Below, in pieces: positions 25,165-34,250 of a stretch of DNA of 35,344 nucleotides. Below the pieces are notes generated by a model. It did not search any database and was not told the DNA's origin. It was given only the letters and a program-made list of their open reading frames with translations. The first letter of the stretch is position 1; each line of letters opens with the position of its first letter. The position numbers and the translations under genes are program-made. This DNA is from Acidobacteriota bacterium. GTDB taxonomy: Bacteria; Acidobacteriota; Terriglobia; 20CM-2-55-15. The stretch lies in NCBI GenBank assembly GCA_022821145.1, contig JAJEEE010000088.1, positions 1 through 35,344 on the forward strand, written 5' to 3'.

Positions 25165-28100
25165 CTACCTCTGCCAATCGTCCGGCGTCGGGAGGCCGCG
25201 GCTGGTCAGCACTTCGACGTTCGCGTCCGCCGGCGCCGCAGGCGCCTCGCCGGGAAGGCCCTCGTCCGGCAGGTCGCGCAGGATGCCGCGGATCTGCCCA
25301 GACTGCGGATCGCGCAGGATCGTCACCGGGCGGTCGGTTTCCCCGTCCAGCGTCACCGAGCCGCCCGGTCCGGTCAGCGTGACTCCGGCCAGCACCTCGG
25401 CCCATCCCGGCCCGACGGGGACCGTGAAGGCGAACGACGACCGCCCGTCACCATCGCCCACCACCGGCATCGCAAAATCCAGCGTGAACAGCTCCGCACC
25501 GGCAGCCGTTGCGCCCGAGATCCGGTAATCGCCTACGGCGTCCGGCAGCGACGCCGGAGCGTCGACGACGAAGACCGGCTCCAGGAACGGCGCGCCGTCG
25601 GCGTCCACGCCGCCCCACAGCAGCAGCGAACGCCCGGACGCGGCGGTTTGCGAGGAGCGGCCCCCTCCGGGAGTCTCGTTCTGGAGGCGGAAACGGAACG
25701 CGTTGGTGAAGCCGAAGTCGCCGATCCACTGAGGCTGGCAGTAGGACATCAGGTCCCGGTGGGTCGGCGGAACCAGGCGGCCGTTCCCTCGGAAATCGTA
25801 TCCCCAGGCGCCGATGGTTCCGTTGGCCTGCGGAAAGGACGGGTCCGGATTGTCGGGGCGGCCGCACGGGGCGTGCCGAAGGCCCAGGTTGTGCCCGAGC
25901 TCGTGAGCGATCGTCGAGGCGACGGGACGCGCGAAACTCGTCGCGCCCTCGATCCAGGCGACGCCCGCCGCCCCGCCGCCGGCGACCACCGCCGACATCG
26001 TCCCCATGTAGTAGCCGCGCCCGCCCTCCATGAGGCGGATCAGCCCCGTCTCGGCCAGCAGGCGGTGGGGATCGTTGGTCGACACCATCACGGACTCGTG
26101 AGCCGTCACGGCCAGGTCGTGGATCGGCAGCAGCGTGCGGGTATCCTTGAAGAGCCCGTGACCTTCCGGGTCGGCGGCCATGGCGTTCACCAGCGTCTCG
26201 ATCGAGGCGTCCGGCTGGGTGCGCCAGATGAACGGGATCATCGTCAGGTCGAAGACGGGCATCGCTCGGACGTCGATCGGCAACCGGCCCGTCTCCGGTA
26301 TCCGGTCCGCGATGTCCACCCCCGATGGCAGCGTCCCGTCGGGGTCGATTTCCACCACGATCTCCAGCCCCGGCTGGATCACCTCCGCCGGAACCGTGGC
26401 GTTGGCCGACGCCGCCAACGACCCCTCGTTCACCTCGGCCGGAATGGCCGCCGTGCCGGCGGGGATGTCCGCGACATGCGTCTCCTGGTCGTCCAGGAAG
26501 AACCGGGCCCGGACGGGGGGGATCGTCGCGGCGGGCGCGCCGGGCGCCGTGACGAAAACGCGCAGCAGGGCCTCTTCGTTCGCGACCAGCGGCACCGGGT
26601 ACCGCCGGGACTGCACGGCCTGGGTGAGATACGCGGCCACGGCCTCGGCGCCGCACGGCTGGACGCGCCGCTTCCATATGCCGTCGAGCCACGTCTGGAA
26701 CGCGTCGTCGGACGGCGCGCAGAGGTCCGTCGCGTTGGCCAGCAGCTCGTCGAGCCGACGGAGCCGGGTCAGGGCCGAGGGCAATTCCCCCGTCAATTGC
26801 GCGTTCCCCGAAAAGGACAGCGACGACAGGTTCACCAGTCCCCCGAGCTCGGGCGGCACCGCGCCCGCCAGGTCGTTGCCGTCGAAGGCCAACTCCCTCA
26901 GACGAAACAGGCGCGCCAACTCCGGGGGGATCGGCCCGGTCAGATCGTTCGTATGAAGTCGAAGCTGGAAAAGGTTGATCAGCGATCCGATCTCCGGGGG
27001 GATCGGTCCCGCCAAACCGTTCTCGTGCAACCACAGGAATCGCAGGAGCCTCAGGTTCCCCAACTCGACCGGGATCGGCCCGGTCAACCGGTTTTCGCTC
27101 AGCAACAGGTCCGTCAGGCGCGTCAGGCGCCCCAACTCCACCGGAATGGCGCCGGTCAACGCGTTCTCGAAAAGGACCAGTTCCTCGAGGTTCGTCAGGT
27201 TGCCGAGTTCGAGCGGTATCGTCCCGGACAGCCGGTTTCGGTGCAGATACAGATCCTCGAGGTCCGTCAGATTGCCCAGCCCGGGCGGGATCGACCCGGT
27301 CAGCATGTTGTCGAAGAGCACCAGTTGCCGCAGGCCCGTCAAGCGGCCCATTTCGGCGGGAACGGATCCGGTCAGCCGGTTCTCGGAGAGGGCCATGATC
27401 TCCAGGTTCGCCAGGTTGCCCAGCTCCGCGGGGATTGCCCCGGTCAAACGGTTGTCTTCGAGACGCAGGACTTCCAGGCCGGTCAGGTTGCCCAACTCGG
27501 GCGGGATCCTCCCGACCAGGCTGTTTTCGAAAAGCGTGAGGATCTCGAGGTCCGACAGTTGCCCCAGCTCGGCCGGGATCGTCCCCGACAGGTTGTTTTC
27601 CTCGATCCGCAACAGCTCCAGGTTCGTCAGGCCGCCCAGCTCCTCGGGAATCCGCCCGGTCAGATCGTTGTCGTGGAGCCACAGCCGTTCGAGCCGCGTC
27701 AGATTGCCGAACTCGGGCGGTATCGGCCCCGTCAGCCGGTTGCCGTGCAGGCTGAGGTCGACCAGCTTCGTCAGGTCGCCCAACTCGGGGGGGATCGTCC
27801 CGGTCAGCGCGTTCTCCCGCATCCAGAGTTCTTCGAGCTGGACCAGGCCGCCCAGCTCGGGCGGAATCGTTCCCGTCAGATCGTTCTGGTCGAGATCCAG
27901 CGCGGTCAGGTGCGTCAAGCGGCCCAACTCCGGTGGAATCGTCCCGGTCAGATCGTTGTTCCAGAGCCTCAACTCGCGGAGTTCGGTCAGCTCGGCCAGT
28001 TCGACCGGGATCGGCCCCGTCAGATCGTTCTGGTCGAAGTCCAGGACCCGCAGGTGGGTGAGAGACGACAGCTCCGGGGGAATCGGCCCCGTCATTCCGA

Positions 28101-29808
28101 TCCCGACTTTCCGCGGAGTACCATCAGCATCGTTGACCCAGCGGAACATGCGCAATCCGGTCACCTGCCCCTGCCCATCGACCTCGACCCCGTACCAGTC
28201 GCCAACGGGCGCCGCCGTGCCCCAGTTCGTGTTGACGGTCCAGCCCGCGCCGTTCGTCGATTCGAACAGCGTCGTCAGAACGCCGCGCGCGCCAACGGGC
28301 GTCGTCCGGACCGGAGCGTCGAGCAGGGCCGGAGGCAAGGTGTTGAAGGTGACGATGCTCTCGTCCGCGTTCAGTTCGAAATGCAGGCCGATCGCGGCGA
28401 CCGTCCGATCGCACGACACCGTGGCAGCCCCCCCCTGGAACGACGCGGGAATCGGGACGACCGTGTTGAGCAAACGCGCCAGGTTGGTCTTCGACGGCAC
28501 GGAAAGCTCGGCCTCGGCCAGCTTCGTCCGCTGCATGTCTTCCAGCTCGATGCGGCAGTCCGCGTCGTCCGCCGTGTCGTTGGCGATCGCGAACCCGACC
28601 GTGCCGGCCGGCGTCAGGACCGGAAGCTGAAAATAATCACCGTCCTGCGAGCTGAAGACCGTGGCCATTCCCGTCGGCCGCCCCCCCTCGCCGACCCACG
28701 CGAACACGACCTGCGCCGTGACAGGGGCCGTGCAGTCCAGGATCGCGTACCCGGACGCCGTCTCCGGCGCGTTCCGCGTGGGCCACACCCGGTAGGCGCC
28801 CGGCCCATCCAGGTCGAACGTGGCGCTGGAACCGGAAATCGTGACGCCGTCCGCCTCCTGGAACCGGTCCGCCGCCAGGCCGCGCAGCGTCAGCATGCAC
28901 CGGCTCGCCGAGGAAGCGACGTTGGTGACGATCAGGCTGGATTGCCACCCGCCCCCGTCGGCGATGTGCGGCAGGACGTGCGACGGCTTCGCCGCCGCGT
29001 CCGTCCCCGGCATGGACGGATCGACCAGCGTCGGCGGCAGCGTGTTGAACGTGATGATGCTCTCGTCCGGGTTCAGTTCGAAGTGCAGGCCGATCATGGC
29101 GACGTCCCGGTCGCAGGAGACCGTCGCCGACCCTCCCGTGAACCCGTCGGGAATCGAAACGATCTTGTGGAGCAACTCGGCCCGGTTGGACTTCGAGCGC
29201 ACCTCGATCGTATCGTCGTCCAGGTCCGCCCGTCGCGGATCCTGCAGGACGATGTCGCACTCCGCGTCGTAGACGGTATCGTTCGCGATCGCGAACCCCA
29301 GCGTACCCGCCGCGGTCAGGACGGGAAACTGGAAGTCCCGGCCGGTCTGGGAACTGAACACCGTGGCGATGCCCGTCGGACGATCCCCCTCTTCGATCCA
29401 CTGGAAGACGACTTGCGCCGTGACCGGAGCGTTGCAATCGAGCGTGGCGTATCCGGACCCATCGGCCATCTCGTTCCGGGTGCGCCACACCAGGGAGTCG
29501 CCGTGGCCGTCCAGCCTGAACGTCGCCTCCGAACCCGACGCCGACACTGCGTCGGCGGATTCGAACCGGTCCGCGGTCAGGCCGTACAGTTCGACCGTGC
29601 AGAAGCTCGCCGACTGCGCGGCGTTCGTGACCAGGAGCAGGGACTGCCACCCGCCGCCGTCGGCCAGGTGGGGCAGAACGTGCGCCCGTCTCGCCGCCTC
29701 GTCCGATTGACCAGGGGCCGGCAGCGCGCAGGCGGCGGCCGCGAGCAGGACCCACGACAGCCGTCCCCGCCGAGGCCGGCGTCCCATTGTCTGCAGATGT
29801 CGCACCAC
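25165..29808 (-). CDS. Secreted leucine-rich-repeat metzincin-like metalloprotease
   Basis: 1547 residues with a signal peptide ('LSWVLLAAAACALPAPG', cleavage near 34). Two tandem ~234-residue beta-sandwich modules start at H43 and H277 ('HVLP.H.ADGGGWQS' in both). From T573, eighteen 24-residue plant-type repeats ('L..L..L.L..N.LTG.IP.ELG') and a capping repeat run to about 1030. Beyond lies the catalytic region with the full zincin motif HExxHxxGxxH: H1302, E1303, H1306, G1309, H1312, and a Met-turn 'DLMSYC'. A C-terminal beta region follows. It is presumably an extracellular adhesion/protease; substrate is unknown. An ATG at 29787 is an alternative start. TACACT lies 5 nt before the GTG. 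Confidence 0.88.
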   Translation of the reverse strand: MVRHLQTMGRRPRRGRLSWVLLAAAACALPAPGQSDEAARRAHVLPHLADGGGWQSLLLVTNAAQSASFCTVELYGLTADRFESADAVSASGSEATFRLDGHGDSLVWRTRNEMADGSGYATLDCNAPVTAQVVFQWIEEGDRPTGIATVFSSQTGRDFQFPVLTAAGTLGFAIANDTVYDAECDIVLQDPRRADLDDDTIEVRSKSNRAELLHKIVSIPDGFTGGSATVSCDRDVAMIGLHFELNPDESIITFNTLPPTLVDPSMPGTDAAAKPSHVLPHIADGGGWQSSLIVTNVASSASRCMLTLRGLAADRFQEADGVTISGSSATFDLDGPGAYRVWPTRNAPETASGYAILDCTAPVTAQVVFAWVGEGGRPTGMATVFSSQDGDYFQLPVLTPAGTVGFAIANDTADDADCRIELEDMQRTKLAEAELSVPSKTNLARLLNTVVPIPASFQGGAATVSCDRTVAAIGLHFELNADESIVTFNTLPPALLDAPVRTTPVGARGVLTTLFESTNGAGWTVNTNWGTAAPVGDWYGVEVDGQGQVTGLRMFRWVNDADGTPRKVGIGMTGPIPPELSSLTHLRVLDFDQNDLTGPIPVELAELTELRELRLWNNDLTGTIPPELGRLTHLTALDLDQNDLTGTIPPELGGLVQLEELWMRENALTGTIPPELGDLTKLVDLSLHGNRLTGPIPPEFGNLTRLERLWLHDNDLTGRIPEELGGLTNLELLRIEENNLSGTIPAELGQLSDLEILTLFENSLVGRIPPELGNLTGLEVLRLEDNRLTGAIPAELGNLANLEIMALSENRLTGSVPAEMGRLTGLRQLVLFDNMLTGSIPPGLGNLTDLEDLYLHRNRLSGTIPLELGNLTNLEELVLFENALTGAIPVELGRLTRLTDLLLSENRLTGPIPVELGNLRLLRFLWLHENGLAGPIPPEIGSLINLFQLRLHTNDLTGPIPPELARLFRLRELAFDGNDLAGAVPPELGGLVNLSSLSFSGNAQLTGELPSALTRLRRLDELLANATDLCAPSDDAFQTWLDGIWKRRVQPCGAEAVAAYLTQAVQSRRYPVPLVANEEALLRVFVTAPGAPAATIPPVRARFFLDDQETHVADIPAGTAAIPAEVNEGSLAASANATVPAEVIQPGLEIVVEIDPDGTLPSGVDIADRIPETGRLPIDVRAMPVFDLTMIPFIWRTQPDASIETLVNAMAADPEGHGLFKDTRTLLPIHDLAVTAHESVMVSTNDPHRLLAETGLIRLMEGGRGYYMGTMSAVVAGGGAAGVAWIEGATSFARPVASTIAHELGHNLGLRHAPCGRPDNPDPSFPQANGTIGAWGYDFRGNGRLVPPTHRDLMSYCQPQWIGDFGFTNAFRFRLQNETPGGGRSSQTAASGRSLLLWGGVDADGAPFLEPVFVVDAPASLPDAVGDYRISGATAAGAELFTLDFAMPVVGDGDGRSSFAFTVPVGPGWAEVLAGVTLTGPGGSVTLDGETDRPVTILRDPQSGQIRGILRDLPDEGLPGEAPAAPADANVEVLTSRGLPTPDDWQR

Positions 29809-29858
29809 GCTCTAGTGTACAACCCGAAACTGATCGAGACGCGTGTCTACGGCGCGGC

Positions 29859-29887
29859 TTGCAACATTTGGTGTTGCACCCCATAAT
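29859..29887 (+). promoter_or_regulatory. higBA promoter with an inverted repeat between -35 and -10
   Basis: TTGCAA (29859-29864), 17 bp and CATAAT (29882-29887) end 5 nt before the GTG of higB. A perfect inverted repeat TGCAACA-TTTGG-TGTTGCA (29860-29866 and 29872-29878) overlaps the -35 and spacer. This is the usual place for a HigA-type autoregulatory site. Confidence 0.55.
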
Positions 29888-29892
29888 GAGCC

Positions 29893-30165
29893 GTGCGAAT
29901 AGCGCACACGGGTTTGAGGCGCCTGTTCGCGCACGGCGACAGCCGCCGGTTGAATCCGGCCCATGTCCGGCGAATTCGACGCGTGCTGGCGGATCTGGCC
30001 GTCGCGTCTTCTCCGCACGACCTGGATCAGCCCGGTTACCGGCTGCATCGGTTGCAAGGCGATCGCGCCGGGCAATGGAGCGTGCGCGTGTCGGGCAACT
30101 GGCGCATCGTGTTCCGCTTCGTCAAGGGCGAGGCGACGGACGTGGACCTGATCGACTACCACTAG
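29893..30165 (+). CDS. higB: HigB/RelE-type toxin
   Basis: 90 residues of the RelE/HigB ribosome-dependent mRNA interferase fold. Features are 'GLRRLFAHGDSRRLNPAHVRRI' at the N-terminus and the C-terminal 'QWSVRVSGNWRIVFRF' followed by 'DVDLIDYH', the classic plasmid-maintenance-killer ending. The GTG start is close to the -10 (CATAAT). It precedes its antitoxin gene, the order (toxin first) typical of higBA. Translated nearly leaderless; no Shine-Dalgarno is visible. Confidence 0.9.
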   Translation: MRIAHTGLRRLFAHGDSRRLNPAHVRRIRRVLADLAVASSPHDLDQPGYRLHRLQGDRAGQWSVRVSGNWRIVFRFVKGEATDVDLIDYH

Positions 30166-30175
30166 GAGGGGACCC

Positions 30176-30442
30176 ATGCCCATGTTCAACCCGCCGCATC
30201 CCGGCGAGATGATCCGGGACATCCTGGAGGACGACGAGGTCGGTTGGAGCGTCACCGAGTGTGCGCGGCGTCTTGACGTGACCCGGAACACGCTGTCGCG
30301 GCTGCTCAACGGCCGTATCGGAATCTCGCCGCGAATGGCGCTCGCGTTGGAACGCATCGGCTGGAGCAACGCCGACCACTGGATGCGTCTTCAGGCGGCG
30401 TACGATCTGGCTCAGGAGAGGCGCAAGCAGTCCGCCGCATGA
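30176..30442 (+). CDS. higA: HigA antitoxin, HTH-XRE family
   Basis: 88 residues. The family signature 'NPPHPGEMIRDI' at the N-terminus and the helix-turn-helix 'TECARRLDVTRNTLSRLLNGRIGISPRMALALERI' (about 28-62; binding helix 'TRNTLSRLLNG') identify it. It neutralises HigB and represses the operon. It begins 10 bp after the toxin stop with GGAGGGG ahead of the ATG, so this second gene has an ordinary Shine-Dalgarno while the first does not. Confidence 0.92.
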   Translation: MPMFNPPHPGEMIRDILEDDEVGWSVTECARRLDVTRNTLSRLLNGRIGISPRMALALERIGWSNADHWMRLQAAYDLAQERRKQSAA

Positions 30443-30449
30443 GTCGATC

Positions 30450-30480
30450 CCCGCGCGGGCGCGTCACCCCGCGGCGCGGG
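30450..30480. terminator. GC-rich hairpin between convergent higA and M24 peptidase genes
   Basis: CCCGCGC (30450-30456) and GCGCGGG (30474-30480), 7 bp arms with a 17 nt loop, in the gap between two converging genes. No U-tract, so termination is only a possibility. Confidence 0.3.
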
Positions 30481-30502
30481 CTTGGAGCGCGTGCCGCGTT
30501 TG

Positions 30503-31690
30503 TCAGGCGAGTATGGGCACGACGCGCTCCTGGATCGGGCCGCCCGTCACCAGGGGCCCGTCCTCGCCCAGGTAGACGTCCACCTCGCTGCGGACGCCGA
30601 AGTCGCCTTTCAGGTAGACGCCCGGCTCGATCGAGAAGCAGGTGCCGACCATCAGCCGGCGGTCGTCCTGCGTCTCCAGGTTGTCGATGTTGGCGCCGTT
30701 GCCGTGGTCTTCCTCGTGGATGGAGTGGCCCGTCCGGTGGATGAAGTACTCGCCGTACCCGGCGCGGGTGATGGAGTCGCGCGCCGCGTCGTCGACCTCC
30801 CATCCGCGCAGCGCGCCGGATCGCCACCCGTCGCGCACGCGCCGGATCGCCGCGTCGCGGCCCGCCCGCACCACCTGGAAGATCGTCTCGTGCCGCTCCG
30901 GCACCCTGGCGCCCACGTAGCCGGTCCAGGTGATGTCGCCGTAGACCGAGCCGGCCTCCGCGCGCTTGGCCCAGATGTCGAGCAGCAGGAAGTCGCCAGC
31001 GCGGATCGGCGCCTTGCGGTCCGCGGCCGGCAAGTAGTGGGGGTCGGCGCTGTTGGCGTTGACCGCGACGATCGGGCGGTCCGAGGACACGAGCCCACGC
31101 CGCGAGAACTCGTCCCAGATGAAACTCTGGATATCGTACTCGTCCGTGGGCGCGCCCGCGCCGACGCGCCGCCCGACCTCGCCGAACGCGGCGTCGACAA
31201 TCTCCCGCAGGTGGCGGGCGGCGTACAGGTGGCTGTCGAGTTGCTCCCGCGTCCAGACCGCCTCGAACACCTGCACCAGGTCGGCGGAGGACACCACCTC
31301 GACGCCGAAGCTGCGGACCAGCTCCACCGTCCCCGCGTCGACGCGCGCGACGTAGGGGATGGCGTTCATCGGCGAGTACTGCATGGCCACGCGCCGGGCG
31401 CCCGCCACGGCCTCCCGGAGATGGGCGTGCAACTGCTGCCACGGCAGGTAGACGCGCTCCTGGCCGGGAAGCCCGTCGAGCGCGTGCGGCTCGATCGCGT
31501 GGACGATCTTCCGAGGCGCGCCATCGGCCGGCACGTAGTAGGCCCAACGCCGGGTGGCGATGCGGGACCGGTCCAGCTCGAGGACGTTCTCGGCGATGGG
31601 ATCGCTGCCCCGGAAGCTGAAGAACAACCAGCCGTCCAGGCCCTCCTCGCTCAGGGCCTGCTGTATCTTCAGGATCCGCGACTCGCTCAT
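30503..31690 (-). CDS. M24-family peptidase (Xaa-Pro aminopeptidase-like), second copy
   Basis: 395 residues. The five metal ligands are visible in order: 'LLDIWAK' (Asp), 'YGDITWT' (Asp), 'HRTGHSIHEEDHGNG' (His), 'FSIEPGVY' (Glu) and 'VRSEVDVY' (Glu). An N-terminal creatinase-like domain spans about 1-165. It should be a cytoplasmic proline-type aminopeptidase; it differs clearly from the M24 protein at 13959-15122, so it is not a recent duplicate. A GAGGGGG run lies 2 nt before the ATG. It is divergent from the deoxyhypusine synthase-like gene, and their promoters may overlap. Confidence 0.9.
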   Translation of the reverse strand: MSESRILKIQQALSEEGLDGWLFFSFRGSDPIAENVLELDRSRIATRRWAYYVPADGAPRKIVHAIEPHALDGLPGQERVYLPWQQLHAHLREAVAGARRVAMQYSPMNAIPYVARVDAGTVELVRSFGVEVVSSADLVQVFEAVWTREQLDSHLYAARHLREIVDAAFGEVGRRVGAGAPTDEYDIQSFIWDEFSRRGLVSSDRPIVAVNANSADPHYLPAADRKAPIRAGDFLLLDIWAKRAEAGSVYGDITWTGYVGARVPERHETIFQVVRAGRDAAIRRVRDGWRSGALRGWEVDDAARDSITRAGYGEYFIHRTGHSIHEEDHGNGANIDNLETQDDRRLMVGTCFSIEPGVYLKGDFGVRSEVDVYLGEDGPLVTGGPIQERVVPILA

Positions 31691-31701
31691 GACCCCCTCG
31701 G

Positions 31702-31730
31702 TTGAAAAGCCCTCCCCTGTTGGTCAGAAT
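31702..31730 (+). promoter_or_regulatory. Putative promoter of the deoxyhypusine synthase-like gene
   Basis: TTGAAA (31702-31707), 17 bp, CAGAAT (31725-31730). Expected start ~31737, leaving a ~23 nt leader. On the other strand TATTCT (31731-31726) could serve the divergent peptidase gene, so the two -10 boxes would occupy the same bases. Confidence 0.4.
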
Positions 31731-31759
31731 ACCCTTTTTTCGCGGGCGCCGTCCCACGC

Positions 31760-32926
31760 ATGAACCACCACGGAAAGCATTGGCTGAGGGGCAAGACGAT
31801 CGACCCACCCCCGATCGGCCCCGACACCGCGCTCGTCGAGCTGATCGACGAGACGTTCAATGCCTACAACGCCGCCCGTTTCCGCGAAGGCTGCCAGCTT
31901 TTCACCCAACGGATGCTGGACGAAGACGTGGTCGTCGGCGCCAGCCTGTCCGGCGCGCTGACCCCCGCCGGGCTGGGCATGGCCGCCGTCGTTCCCCTGA
32001 TGCAGGCGGGCTTCATCGACTGGATCGTTTCGACCGGCGCCAACCTGTACCACGACATGCATTTCGGCATCGGGCTCGAGATGCGGCGCGGCTCGCCGGA
32101 CGTCGACGACCGAAAGCTGCGCGACGCCGGCGTCGTCCGCATCTACGACATCCTGTTCGACTACGACGTGCTCCTCGAGACCGACAACTTCGTCAAGAGG
32201 GTCATTTCCGAGGATGAGTTCCAGACGACGATGGGGTCGGCGGAGTTCCACTACCGGCTGGGGCGCTACGTCCTGGAGCGGGAACGCGTCCTGGGGCTCC
32301 GGGACAAGTCGCTCGTGGCCGCGGCGTACGCGGCGGGCATTCCCGTCTACACGTCCTCGCCCGGGGACAGCTCGATCGGCATGAACGTGGCGGCCAGCGC
32401 CCTGACCGGAAACCGGTTGCAACTCGACGTCAACGCCGACGTCAACGAGACGGCCGCGATCGTGTACGACGCCAAGATGTCGGGACTGAAGAGCGGAACG
32501 CTGATCCTCGGCGGCGGCTCGCCCAAGAACTTCCTTCTTCAAACGGAGCCGCAGATCCAGGAAGTCCTCGGCCTCGAGGAGAAGGGTCACGACTATTTCC
32601 TTCAGTTCACCGACGCGCGCGTCGACACCGGCGGCCTCTCCGGCGCGACACCGGCCGAAGCCGTCAGTTGGGGCAAGGTGGACCCGGACCGGCTGCCCGA
32701 CGCCGTCGTCTGCTACCTGGACTCGACCATCGCGCTGCCGCTGTTGACCGCCTACGCCATGCGGTTGCACGAGCCGCGGCCGCTCCGGCGGCTCTACGAC
32801 CGGCGCGCCGCGATGGTGGAGCGCATGAAGCGGGTCTTCGAGGAGCGGTACACGTTGGAGTCCGACCCGCGGGCCATCAAGCCGCCGCCCTCGGACGGAC
32901 CCGTCAGTCCAGGGAATACAAGGTGA
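31760..32926 (+). CDS. Deoxyhypusine synthase-family protein
   Basis: 388 residues of the NAD-dependent deoxyhypusine synthase fold. Family segments include '[16 protein letters not shown]', '[15 protein letters not shown]', '[15 protein letters not shown]', '[14 protein letters not shown]' and '[25 protein letters not shown]'. K306 in 'SWGK' corresponds to the lysine that forms the enzyme-imine intermediate in the eukaryotic enzyme, so catalysis is plausible. Eukaryotes use it to modify eIF5A from spermidine. Most bacteria have no eIF5A, and bacterial relatives are linked to polyamine chemistry such as homospermidine formation; the substrate here is unknown. It converges on the DUF1015 gene with a 23 bp overlap. 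Confidence 0.9.
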   Translation: MNHHGKHWLRGKTIDPPPIGPDTALVELIDETFNAYNAARFREGCQLFTQRMLDEDVVVGASLSGALTPAGLGMAAVVPLMQAGFIDWIVSTGANLYHDMHFGIGLEMRRGSPDVDDRKLRDAGVVRIYDILFDYDVLLETDNFVKRVISEDEFQTTMGSAEFHYRLGRYVLERERVLGLRDKSLVAAAYAAGIPVYTSSPGDSSIGMNVAASALTGNRLQLDVNADVNETAAIVYDAKMSGLKSGTLILGGGSPKNFLLQTEPQIQEVLGLEEKGHDYFLQFTDARVDTGGLSGATPAEAVSWGKVDPDRLPDAVVCYLDSTIALPLLTAYAMRLHEPRPLRRLYDRRAAMVERMKRVFEERYTLESDPRAIKPPPSDGPVSPGNTR

Positions 32927-34208
32927 GGCCGGAGAGCAGCTTCGGAAAGAAGTCGGTGGACTTCTGGGGCAGCACCTCCCCGCCGAACGCGATGTCGCGC
33001 ACCTGGTCCAGCCGCGTCGCGTTCAGCAGGAACGCCGCCTGCGCCCGGCTCGCCCCCACCCGTCCGGCCGCCGCGGCGAAGCCGCGAACGTACTCGAGGT
33101 GACCCCCTCTGAAGACCGCCTCTTCGGAGATCCCCAGGCACGCCTGGAGTATCAGCCGATGCAGCACGACCACGTCCAGCCGCGACTGCGCGGCCGTTAC
33201 GCCGTCCGCGATCCGGGCCACGTCCACGCCGTCGCGAAGCGCGAGCAGACGGCACGCCGCGGGGTTCCCCGAGACCATCCCGACGACGGGCCGGTCCGCG
33301 CCCGCCTCGCGCAGCCGCGCCTCCAGGGCCGAAGCGTCGTCCACGGCCGTCACGTGGAAATACCGCTCGACGGCGCCGGGCAGGGCCGCGGGGTCGAAGC
33401 CGTCCAGATCGGAGAGCACGCGGTGGGCGGGCAGGATCGTCATGCCCGGGCTGTCCATGTTCACCAGCGTGGTCATCAACCATTCCGAGCCCCCGGCGTC
33501 GTTCCCGCCCCGCTCGCGGCGTCTTTCGTCGCGATACGTCAGCGCGGTCTCGTATCGGTGGTGACCGTCGGCGATGACGAGCTTGTGGGAGGCCAACGCG
33601 TCGCGAATCGCGTCGATCACGTCCGGCGCGGCGATCCGCCAGAGCCGGTGATCCACCCCGTTCTCGGCGCGGAACGCGATCTCCGGGGAACGCGCCGCCG
33701 CGCCCTCCAGGAGCGCGTCCACGCGGCGCTCGGGATCGGAATACAACAGGAAGACCTGGCCGAGGTGCGTCCGCGTGGCCCGCAACAGCTCCAGGCGGTC
33801 CCGCTTCGGCCCCTCCAGCGTGCCCTCGTGCGGGAAGATCACCCGATCGGCGTAGTCCCTGAGGCGGGTGATGCAGACCAGGCCCTTGCGAACCCGGGCT
33901 TCACCGGTGTCCGGCGTCCGGAACTCCTGGAAGTAGGCGAGCATGCACGCGACCGGCGCCCTCCGCAGAATGCCCGCCGAACGCCACTCATCGAGCCTCT
34001 GGCGGGCACGCTCGTAGACCGACGCCGCCCCGCCGTCCGGAGGGTCGCATTGCGGGCGGATCAGCCGGATGACGTTGTAGGGATGGGCGTCCAGATAGCG
34101 CCGCTCCATTTCGGGCGAGATCTTGTCGTACGGCTGCGTGACGACGGTCTCGATCGGCACGCGGTCCCGATCGTATTGGAGCGGTCTGAAGGGACGGATT
34201 TCGGCCAT
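32904..34208 (-). CDS. DUF1015-family protein
   Basis: 434 residues from the ATG at 34208. Characteristic are '[11 protein letters not shown]', '[12 protein letters not shown]', '[20 protein letters not shown]' and '[19 protein letters not shown]', the last the family hallmark with its 'DGHHRYET' core. The biochemical function is unknown; these proteins are soluble and sometimes described as SerB-linked. The open frame extends to 34487, but that part overlaps the divergent HAD gene and lacks similarity. A TG-T-TAGAAT extended -10 (34228-34223) ends 14 nt before the ATG. Confidence 0.9.
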   Translation of the reverse strand: MAEIRPFRPLQYDRDRVPIETVVTQPYDKISPEMERRYLDAHPYNVIRLIRPQCDPPDGGAASVYERARQRLDEWRSAGILRRAPVACMLAYFQEFRTPDTGEARVRKGLVCITRLRDYADRVIFPHEGTLEGPKRDRLELLRATRTHLGQVFLLYSDPERRVDALLEGAAARSPEIAFRAENGVDHRLWRIAAPDVIDAIRDALASHKLVIADGHHRYETALTYRDERRRERGGNDAGGSEWLMTTLVNMDSPGMTILPAHRVLSDLDGFDPAALPGAVERYFHVTAVDDASALEARLREAGADRPVVGMVSGNPAACRLLALRDGVDVARIADGVTAAQSRLDVVVLHRLILQACLGISEEAVFRGGHLEYVRGFAAAAGRVGASRAQAAFLLNATRLDQVRDIAFGGEVLPQKSTDFFPKLLSGLTLYSLD

Positions 34209-34222
34209 GGCGAGAACCGACC

Positions 34223-34231
34223 ATTCTAACA
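34223..34231 (-). promoter_or_regulatory. Extended -10 promoter of the DUF1015 gene
   Basis: On the minus strand TG-T-TAGAAT, with TAGAAT at 34228-34223. Predicted start ~34216 leaves about 8 nt before the ATG. No Shine-Dalgarno seen. Confidence 0.45.
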
Positions 34232-34250
34232 GCCCGCGGCGCGTTTGCCG

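Noticed and set aside
26760-28095. Regular ~72-nt repeats that could look like a CRISPR array or satellite
   Set aside because: The period equals 24 codons and the units translate in frame to LRRs with variable residues at the expected places; there are no identical repeats and no spacers.
25111-29886. A 1591-codon open frame on the plus strand antisense to the LRR protease
   Set aside because: Its repeats (e.g. R-P-G-Q patterns) mirror the 72-nt LRR periodicity of the opposite strand; no domain or signal is seen, and GC-rich sequence easily leaves such antisense frames open.
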